The notes under the pieces were generated by a model. It made no database searches. It had not been told where the DNA came from and saw only the letters and a program-made list of their open reading frames with translations. Positions 1 to 5,374 of a DNA stretch of 6,378 bases are shown here, in pieces. This stretch comes from Hydrogenothermaceae bacterium (GTDB lineage Bacteria > Aquificota > Aquificae > Hydrogenothermales > Hydrogenothermaceae), in contig JALSSE010000455.1 in the NCBI GenBank assembly GCA_026984415.1, positions 1-6,378 of the forward strand, given 5' to 3'. Numbering within the stretch: the first letter of the stretch is position 1; each line of letters starts with the position of its first letter. The position numbers and the translations under genes were made by a program.

Positions 1-417
1 TCCATCCATCCACGGTTTATATTTATCAACAACTGCTAAATTCTCTCTTTTATCATTTATCAGATGTTCAACAATTTTATTTTCAAATATTATGTCACTT
101 TCAAGTAAAACAGTGTCTTCCTTTTCTAAATAATCCCTTGCTAAATAAAGGGAATAAATATTATTTGTTTTGTAGTAAACTGGATTTTCAACAAAGGTAA
201 AATTTTCACTGCCGTATTTGTTATTTAAAAGGGTTATTAGCTTCTCTTTTTCATGTCCAACGACTATAACAAAACTATTTATTCCAGCATTTAATAGGTT
301 CTCAATAGAGTATTCTATAAGGGTTTTTCCGTTAACTTCTATCATACACTTTGGTTTGTTTTTTGTAAGACTTCCTAATCTTTTTCCTAAACCAGCAGCT
401 AAAATTAAAGCCTGCAA
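1..417 (-). CDS. LicC-like nucleotidyltransferase, partial (N-terminal 139 residues)
   Basis: This is the N-terminal part of a nucleotidyltransferase of the sugar-phosphate/phosphocholine cytidylyltransferase type; the C-terminus lies beyond the left edge. The start is taken as TTG at 417, because an in-frame TAA sits directly before it and the conserved nucleotide-binding loop LAAGLGKR (residues 6-13) begins at once. The next Met (25) would remove that loop. Other visible family marks are PK (22-23), a TNNIYSL stretch (84-90), a likely metal-binding Asp in SD (107-108), and PWMDG at the visible end (135-139). The TNN/SL and WMDG features recall LicC and aminoethylphosphonate cytidylyltransferases, which make CDP-linked precursors for surface decoration. 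The inositol-1-phosphate cytidylyltransferase domain of thermophile solute synthesis is an alternative that cannot be excluded without the C-terminus. It follows the exchanger gene by 32 bp with a G-rich patch (429-433) as a weak ribosome site. Substrate is unknown. Confidence 0.85.
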   Translation of the reverse strand, partial: MQALILAAGLGKRLGSLTKNKPKCMIEVNGKTLIEYSIENLLNAGINSFVIVVGHEKEKLITLLNNKYGSENFTFVENPVYYKTNNIYSLYLARDYLEKEDTVLLESDIIFENKIVEHLINDKRENLAVVDKYKPWMDG

Positions 418-449
418 TTACTTTTTATCCCCCATATTTATTATCTTTT

Positions 450-1436
450 TTATTTTATTATCAAAAAAATATAAGTAATAAAAAATAACAGTCCAACAGT
501 CATCCCAATTGGTAAAAACTTTCTGTTTATATAGGAAAAAATTAAAACTAAAAATGAAGACATTATTGCAAAAACTCCTGATGTAAAAGCAAGTCCTGTA
601 ATGTTCCATTCAGTAAAAACAATCCCGAAACTAACAGGAATGGTACTTTGGAAAACCATTGCCCCTGAAACATTTCCAACAGCAAGACTGTCTTTCCCTC
701 TCATTATCCATAAAACACTGTTTATTTTTTCTGGAAGTTCAGTTGCTATCGGAGCTACAAGTAAAGAGAATAAAAGGGGAGAAAATCCCGCAGCAATACT
801 TACCTTTTCAATTCCATGGACAAATAGATGGGCACCTCCAACCATAAAAATTAGAGAAATTACAATCTGAAACAAAACAAGCCAGACAGAATAATCTCTA
901 CCACCTGAAAAATAAATTCCATCAACTTCTTCTAATTCTTCACTTTCCCCTGTCAGTGTCAAAAATGTATAAATAAGGTAAAGTCCTAAAAGTAAAACAG
1001 CAGTAAATATCCTTAAAGTATGACTTTCGTAAGGTATAATAAACATTGCAATTGAGTAAGCAAAAAGGAAAAATACAATATCCCTTCTTAATCCTACCTC
1101 TTCAACATCAAGCTCTATACTTCTTTTCTTCAAAAAAAATAAAAATAAAGTTGTCAAACCAATAAGTGGAAATGCCAATGTTGATAGCATAAAAGGTGCA
1201 CCTAAAATTGCTCCAACACCAATTTCGTGTCCAGCTGTTTCTGAAAAAAATACAACCGCAATAATTGGAAGAATTGTTTCAGGGAGAGCTGTTCCCACAG
1301 CAGCAAGAACACTCCCCGTAAAATTTTTTGAAAGGTTAAGTTTATGACCTAAGGCTTCTATTCCATTTGTGAAAAGCTCTGCTGCCCCTAAAATAAGAAT
1401 GAGACCTATAACAAAAAAAGCTATATCTAAAATCAA
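450..1436 (-). CDS. Ca2+:cation antiporter (CaCA) family membrane protein
   Basis: A 328-residue, very hydrophobic protein with the two inverted alpha-repeats of the sodium/calcium exchanger family. The first carries GTALPE (48-53) and the second ATELPE (231-236); E53 and E236 match the ion-binding glutamates known from NCX_Mj. About ten helices are expected, split by an acidic cytoplasmic stretch around 162-181. The GSNIFN elements that follow each repeat in typical members are replaced by GAPFML (79-84) and GAMVFQ (258-263), so the transported ions are uncertain; Na+/Ca2+ or H+/Ca2+ exchange is only the family default. The start is TTG at 1436: an in-frame TGA lies six bases upstream, AAAGG (1443-1447) sits six bases before it, and no other usual start precedes the first helix. 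It overlaps the rpsA stop by four bases (TTGA), which suggests translational coupling. Length is typical of bacterial members. Confidence 0.9.
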   Translation of the reverse strand: MILDIAFFVIGLILILGAAELFTNGIEALGHKLNLSKNFTGSVLAAVGTALPETILPIIAVVFFSETAGHEIGVGAILGAPFMLSTLAFPLIGLTTLFLFFLKKRSIELDVEEVGLRRDIVFFLFAYSIAMFIIPYESHTLRIFTAVLLLGLYLIYTFLTLTGESEELEEVDGIYFSGGRDYSVWLVLFQIVISLIFMVGGAHLFVHGIEKVSIAAGFSPLLFSLLVAPIATELPEKINSVLWIMRGKDSLAVGNVSGAMVFQSTIPVSFGIVFTEWNITGLAFTSGVFAIMSSFLVLIFSYINRKFLPIGMTVGLLFFITYIFLIIK

Positions 1437-3091
1437 CCTTCACCTTTATTTTTTAGTTTATCTTTAAGTATTTCTCCTAATGTTCCTAAACCTTCACCTT
1501 TAGGTTTCACTTTATTTTTTAGTTCTTCTAACTCTTTTTTCTCTTTTTCCTGCTGTAAAGCTTTTATACTGAGAATAATTTTCTTATTTTTCGGCTCTAA
1601 TTTTATTATTTTCGCTTCAACTTCTTCTTTTAATGAAAGTTTATCACTTGGAATTTCAATTCTTTCTTTTGAAATCTCTGAAACAGGTATAAATCCTTCA
1701 AGTTCATTCCCAAGGTCTATAAAAGCTCCCCTTTCTATTAATTTTTTTACTTTACCTTTTACAGTATCTCCGACTTTGTATTTAGATGTAAATAGTTTCC
1801 ACGGGTCTTCCTGAAACTGTTTTAATCCAAGTTTAATTTTATCTCCCTCTCTTCCTAAAACTTTAAATTTTAAAACTTTTCTACCTTTTAAAACTTCATC
1901 TATTGTTCTTACCCTTGGATTCCATGTTGCATCTTCTAATTTTAGAATTCCCTCTATTTCACCTAAATCAATAAAAGCAATTTTCGTTTTTACATCTTTA
2001 ACTTTTGCTTCAATTTCTGAACCTTCTGGATTTTTAGAAAGGAATTCATCAACTGGATGAGGTTCCAACTCTTTTATACTTAGTTTTAGCTTCCTCCTTT
2101 CCTTATCAAGTTCAATAATTTTTGCTTCTACTTCCTGTCCTACTTTGAATTTTGATTTATAACTATTTGGGTTTAGATGTGAAGTCTGGGACTTGTGTAT
2201 AAATCCATCAATATCACCAATGGATACAACAATTCCGTAATTATTAATTTCTTTTACTTTGCCTTTTACAACATCTCCAACCTGTTTATCAAACTTAATC
2301 CATGGATTTTCCTGTAAGTCCCTTAAACTAAAAAGTATTTTTCTGTTTTCTTTATCTATATCTTTTATTACTACTTCTAACTCATCACCTTCTTTAAAAT
2401 CTTTTACAGATTTTGATTTGTTCCATGAAAGTAAAGATTCAGGTAAGTATCCAAACAAAAGGTTGTCTATAGATAAAATCATTCCACCATCTAATATTTT
2501 TGCCACTTTTGTTTTTACAACTTTTCCTTCTTCAAGGTAAGAAAGCAGGTTTTGAATTTCTTTTTCCCTTTCTTCTTCTAAAACTTTTTTACGTGAAACA
2601 ATTATGTTTGGCATGTTTTTTCTTTCTTCTATCTTTAATACGTAAACTTCAACTGGCATTCCTTCAGGTAAAGATTCTCCTCTGTCAATCCTACTTTCAG
2701 AAATCGGCATAAAAGCTTTTATTCCACCTAAATCTACCATATAACCTTTTTCTAATTTTTTTGTAATTGTTCCCTGTATTTTTTCATTTTTCTCAAAGGC
2801 TTCTTTTACTTTTGATATAGCTTCTTTAACTATAAGTGGTTTCCGTGATATCAATGTATATCCGTCTTTATTCTTTTTCCCTAAATAAATAGCAGTTATT
2901 TCATCACCTTCTTTTTTATCCTGTATTTCATCTCTTGGAATGGCTACCTCTGTTTTTTGACCTATATCCACATAGGCATAATCATTGTCAATTCTAACTA
3001 TTGTTCCTTTTACTTTAGAACCTTTTGAATAGTAATGAAAATCTTCTTCTTCTTTTAAATACTTTTCAAATTCTGATTCGTAATTTTCCAT
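1433..3091 (-). CDS. rpsA: 30S ribosomal protein S1
   Basis: A 552-residue protein made of six S1 RNA-binding (OB-fold) repeats at roughly 22-83, 101-167, 187-258, 271-340, 357-425 and 440-512, followed by a charged Lys/Glu-rich tail. This number of repeats and length (E. coli S1 is 557 residues) identify it as ribosomal protein S1, which binds mRNA at the 30S platform and helps initiation on structured or weak leaders. Characteristic marks are the repeat-end motif SLRDLQENPW (255-264), its echo LKQFQEDPW (423-431), and the RGAFIDLG-type core strand (454-461). Repeats 1 and 2 are the most divergent, as usual for S1. The ATG at 3091 has AGAGGT five bases upstream (3097-3102). It lies 76 bp after the second motB instead of beside cmk or ispH, its common neighbours elsewhere, and its stop overlaps the exchanger start. 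Confidence 0.97.
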   Translation of the reverse strand: MENYESEFEKYLKEEEDFHYYSKGSKVKGTIVRIDNDYAYVDIGQKTEVAIPRDEIQDKKEGDEITAIYLGKKNKDGYTLISRKPLIVKEAISKVKEAFEKNEKIQGTITKKLEKGYMVDLGGIKAFMPISESRIDRGESLPEGMPVEVYVLKIEERKNMPNIIVSRKKVLEEEREKEIQNLLSYLEEGKVVKTKVAKILDGGMILSIDNLLFGYLPESLLSWNKSKSVKDFKEGDELEVVIKDIDKENRKILFSLRDLQENPWIKFDKQVGDVVKGKVKEINNYGIVVSIGDIDGFIHKSQTSHLNPNSYKSKFKVGQEVEAKIIELDKERRKLKLSIKELEPHPVDEFLSKNPEGSEIEAKVKDVKTKIAFIDLGEIEGILKLEDATWNPRVRTIDEVLKGRKVLKFKVLGREGDKIKLGLKQFQEDPWKLFTSKYKVGDTVKGKVKKLIERGAFIDLGNELEGFIPVSEISKERIEIPSDKLSLKEEVEAKIIKLEPKNKKIILSIKALQQEKEKKELEELKNKVKPKGEGLGTLGEILKDKLKNKGEG

Positions 3092-3096
3092 TTTTA

Positions 3097-3102
3097 ACCT
3101 CT
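3097..3102 (-). promoter_or_regulatory. rpsA Shine-Dalgarno site
   Basis: AGAGGT on the minus strand lies five bases before the rpsA ATG and fits the 3' end of 16S rRNA well. The same six bases are complementary to ACCTCT at 3143-3148 in the leader, so the site could be masked in a long transcript. Confidence 0.75.
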
Positions 3103-3114
3103 GATTAACTTTAC

Positions 3115-3134
3115 TTAAATTTTATTAAATTTTA
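3115..3134. repeat. Two perfect 10-bp A/T tandem units in the rpsA leader
   Basis: The plus strand reads TTAAATTTTA twice in a row without mismatch (3115-3124 and 3125-3134), between motB2 and rpsA. Each unit contains TAAAAT on the minus strand, which resembles a -10 box. As RNA it would give an unstructured A/U-rich stretch upstream of the ribosome site. Two copies of a simple A/T word are weak evidence of function. Confidence 0.5.
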
Positions 3135-3157
3135 TCATTAAAAGAGGTAATGTTGAA
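3129..3157 (-). promoter_or_regulatory. Possible sigma-70-type promoter for rpsA
   Basis: In the 76-bp gap after motB2 the minus strand has TTCAAC (3157-3152, 3 of 6 to the -35 consensus), a 17-bp spacer, and TAAAAT (3134-3129, 5 of 6 to the -10 consensus). Transcription would start near 3122, giving a leader of about 30 bases that lacks the ACCTCT segment at 3143-3148. A housekeeping gene such as rpsA would be expected to have its own promoter. The region is so A/T-rich that matches of this quality occur easily by chance. Confidence 0.25.
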
Positions 3158-3167
3158 TAACAGATAT

Positions 3168-3884
3168 TTATTTTAATTTTGCCTGTTCTTTCATTAAATC
3201 ATTGCGGGGATTGTTGATTTTTATGAAAATCTCAACCCTGTTATTTCTTCTTTTTAAAAGGGGATTATTCCAGGTGTAAAGTGGTTTTGTATTTCCATAA
3301 CCTGCCGCTGATAATTTTTTCGGGTCAACCCCTTTAGAAATAAGATATTCAGCAACTTTTGTAGCTCTTAATATTGATAAATCCCAGATATCTTTAACTC
3401 CGGGAATTTTTTTTAACAATTTTTCAGAACCTGTATGTCCTTCAATACTTATTTCAACATTTTCTTTTGAAGAAATTGATTTTAGAACATTTGCAATTTC
3501 ATCTAAACTTTTTTTCGCTTCTAATGACAAATCTAAAGAAGTATCATCAAAAGTAACATCATTAAATAGTCTAATCATTACGTAATCTTCAATAACTGCA
3601 ATTTGATAAGCATGAACTGGAAGTAATCTACTAATCCTATCTTTCACAACTTTTGCTATATCTTTTGGTATCAGATTAATAGGAGGAATTATTGCAACTG
3701 TTTTTGTTGCCTGTAAGGCTTTTTCACCTTGAAAATACCATAAAAATTTCATTAATTTCTTTATATCTAAAACACTCATTGAGTATAAAAGTATAAAAAA
3801 CGTCAAAAGCAAAGACATTAAATCACTAAAACTGACTAACCATCCCGGTACATTTTTACATTCCTGTTTTTTTCTTCTTGCCAT
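3168..3884 (-). CDS. motB: Flagellar stator protein MotB, second copy (OmpA-like domain lacks a key Asp)
   Basis: A 238-residue MotB-type stator subunit. A short basic N-terminus leads into one membrane helix (about 13-37) whose SFSDLMSLL motif places the essential ion-carrying Asp at D21. A linker/plug region follows (40-95) and then an OmpA-like peptidoglycan-binding domain (about 100-222). That domain keeps the WDLSILRA helix start (167-174, Arg173) and the NNRVEI motif (214-219), but the canonical GHTD is GHTG (149-152). In OmpA-family domains this Asp helps grip diaminopimelate, so wall anchoring may be weakened or different. It starts eight bases after the first motB, with AGGTGA overlapping that gene's stop as its ribosome site. 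The first 38 residues match the first copy at 29 positions, while the rest is much more diverged, consistent with tandem duplication. It presumably uses the same MotA. Confidence 0.93.
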   Translation of the reverse strand: MARRKKQECKNVPGWLVSFSDLMSLLLTFFILLYSMSVLDIKKLMKFLWYFQGEKALQATKTVAIIPPINLIPKDIAKVVKDRISRLLPVHAYQIAVIEDYVMIRLFNDVTFDDTSLDLSLEAKKSLDEIANVLKSISSKENVEISIEGHTGSEKLLKKIPGVKDIWDLSILRATKVAEYLISKGVDPKKLSAAGYGNTKPLYTWNNPLLKRRNNRVEIFIKINNPRNDLMKEQAKLK

Positions 3885-3892
3885 AATTTCAC

Positions 3893-4594
3893 CTATCCAG
3901 AAGTCTGGATTACAAATTCAACCCTTCTATTTTTAGCCCTGTTTTGAGGTGTAGTATTTGGAACAAGGGGACGGAATTCACCATATCCTCTGGCTGATAG
4001 AAGATTTCTGTCATAACCACATTTTATAAATAATCTTAATATTGCAACTGCCCTTGCAGCAGATAGTTCTAAATTAGTTTTATAAATCCCTCTTCTTATT
4101 GGTATGTTATCAGTATGACCTTCTATAGTTAAAGGAAGTTCTACAACTTTTAAATTTTCACATAGTTCTTTTATGTAAGGTAGAATTGTAGGCAAAGGTT
4201 CTGCGCTTCCTAAAGGAAACATTTTATCTGAATTCATTCTGAATTTTACAATGGAACCGTGGGTTTCAACTTCAGCCTGAATTCCAGCAGCAGCTAATTT
4301 TTTTTGTAAATCAGATAGCTCTTTTTGTATCCGTTTCTTTTTTTTAAGCTTTGGATACATATTTGGAAATTCAAGGGGTATATTAGAATTATTAAGAATT
4401 TTTTCTTCATAAATGATTTTTCTTCCACCTAACGATTCTGTTATACCTTTTATAACCATATGGAATTTTTCTAAAGATATTGTTCCCATTGAGAAAAGTA
4501 AGATGAAGAATGTAAGGAGTAATGACATTAAATCCCCAAAACTTATTAACCATCCGGGGATACTTTTACATTCTTCTTTTTTTTTACGTGCCAT
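3893..4594 (-). CDS. motB: Flagellar stator protein MotB, first copy
   Basis: A 233-residue MotB subunit of the flagellar stator, which channels ions with MotA and anchors the complex to peptidoglycan. The membrane helix (about 13-37) contains SFGDLMSLL with the ion-binding Asp at D21. A plug/linker of about 75 residues includes a Lys-rich helical stretch (82-101). The C-terminal OmpA-like domain (about 107-230) is canonical: FPLGSA (126-131), GHTDN (159-163) with D162, LSAARA (177-182) with Arg181, GYGEFRP (203-209) and NRRVEF (222-227). The ATG overlaps the motA stop by one base (TAATG), with GGAG (4602-4605) seven bases upstream inside motA, so the two are almost certainly translated together. 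The FxDLMSLL motif looks more like sodium-type PomB than E. coli MotB. It is followed at 8 bp by a second, diverged motB. Confidence 0.96.
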   Translation of the reverse strand: MARKKKEECKSIPGWLISFGDLMSLLLTFFILLFSMGTISLEKFHMVIKGITESLGGRKIIYEEKILNNSNIPLEFPNMYPKLKKKKRIQKELSDLQKKLAAAGIQAEVETHGSIVKFRMNSDKMFPLGSAEPLPTILPYIKELCENLKVVELPLTIEGHTDNIPIRRGIYKTNLELSAARAVAILRLFIKCGYDRNLLSARGYGEFRPLVPNTTPQNRAKNRRVEFVIQTSG

Positions 4595-5355
4595 TACTCT
4601 TCTCCAGCTTTAACACCAAACAGAGCCATTAGTTTACTTCTTAAGATGTTTGGATTAGTTCCCCTTTCTATCGCTTCAACTGCAAATAGATAACTCTCCT
4701 TATACATCATTGCCAAATCTTTGTAGTACTTTAATTTTTTAGAAACAGGAATACATAAAGCGTTTGCAAGAATAGCACCATATAAAGTTGTAATCATTGC
4801 AACAGCCATACCTGGACCAAGGGCTGAAGGGTCGTTAAGGTTTTGAAGCATCTGAATTAAACCAACAAGTGTTCCAATCATACCGAAAGCTGGGAACAAT
4901 TCACCTAAACTTTCCCAAACACCAACTTCCGAAGAAAGTTCTTGCTCTATTTTCATTAATGCACTTTCTGCATTTCCTCTAATTTCTTCAATTTCCTGTC
5001 CATCTATTAACATTCTCATAATATCGCCAAAAAATGGGTCTTTGTTAAAGAAATCATCAATGTCTGATTCAAGGGCTAAAATTCCATTTTTTCTTGCTTT
5101 ATTTACAACTTCAACAAGGTAATCAATGTGTTCTACAGGATTTGGTAAACCAGGACTGATAGCCTTTCCAATAGCCTTTACACCTTTTATCATATCCGGC
5201 AGAGGAAAAGCGGTCATTGTTGCAGTAATACCACCACCTACCGTCATAAGTAAAGAAGGTATATTTATAAAAGCCAGAGGGCTTCCGCCTATTACAATTG
5301 CAATCAGTATTAGTAAAAATGCACCAACAATCCCTATGACAGTAGATATGTCCAC
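4594..5355 (-). CDS. motA: Flagellar stator protein MotA
   Basis: A 253-residue MotA/PomA-type protein with four membrane helices at about 4-23, 29-50, 153-174 and 184-206 and a large cytoplasmic loop between helices 2 and 3. With MotB it forms the ion channel that drives the flagellar rotor. In the loop R88 and E96 (in ARKNGILALE) align by spacing with E. coli R90 and E98, which interact with FliG. P155 in FPAFGMIGTLVGLIQML and P203 in CIPVSKK match the conserved prolines of helices 3 and 4 (E. coli P173 and P222). The start is GTG at 5355: a strong AGGAG (5365-5369) lies nine bases upstream and the protein begins directly with helix 1. It follows the PilZ gene by 19 bp and overlaps the first motB by one base. 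Ion choice cannot be settled from MotA alone. Confidence 0.97.
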   Translation of the reverse strand: MDISTVIGIVGAFLLILIAIVIGGSPLAFINIPSLLMTVGGGITATMTAFPLPDMIKGVKAIGKAISPGLPNPVEHIDYLVEVVNKARKNGILALESDIDDFFNKDPFFGDIMRMLIDGQEIEEIRGNAESALMKIEQELSSEVGVWESLGELFPAFGMIGTLVGLIQMLQNLNDPSALGPGMAVAMITTLYGAILANALCIPVSKKLKYYKDLAMMYKESYLFAVEAIERGTNPNILRSKLMALFGVKAGEE

Positions 5356-5364
5356 AGCAGTTCA

Positions 5365-5369
5365 CTCCT
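5365..5369 (-). promoter_or_regulatory. motA Shine-Dalgarno site
   Basis: AGGAG on the minus strand, nine bases before the GTG at 5355. It is the strongest ribosome site in the window and supports the GTG start of motA, for which no suitable ATG is available near the first helix. Confidence 0.75.
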
Positions 5370-5374
5370 AAAAT

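Larger units (their letters stand above)
3097..3148 (-). promoter_or_regulatory. Possible leader hairpin masking the rpsA ribosome binding site
   Basis: On the minus strand ACCTCT (3148-3143) is an exact reverse complement of the rpsA Shine-Dalgarno AGAGGT (3102-3097). Inside it, TTAA (3141-3138) can pair with TTAA (3108-3105) across a small 1x2 internal loop, leaving a loop of about 29 A/U-rich bases. In mRNA reading through from motB2 this would partly hide the ribosome site. S1 is known in E. coli to repress its own translation, so a structured or A/U-rich leader is plausible here, but a stem of six plus four weak pairs could also arise by chance. No energy was computed. Confidence 0.3.

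Noticed and set aside
218..870. Plus-strand open frames at 218-478, 601-870 and 659-847, and a minus-strand frame at 418-609
   Set aside because: They lie antisense to or in other frames of the exchanger and nucleotidyltransferase, have low-complexity Phe/Ser/Leu-rich translations, and show no domain or ribosome site.
2259..2712. Plus-strand open frames at 2259-2540 and 2500-2712
   Set aside because: They are antisense to rpsA, whose six S1 repeats run unbroken through this region; the plus-strand translations are Phe/Leu/Ser-rich shadows.
3092..3167. Intrinsic terminator after motB2
   Set aside because: The only inverted repeat there ends in the rpsA ribosome site and is not followed by a U-run within the gap; it looks more like leader structure than a terminator.
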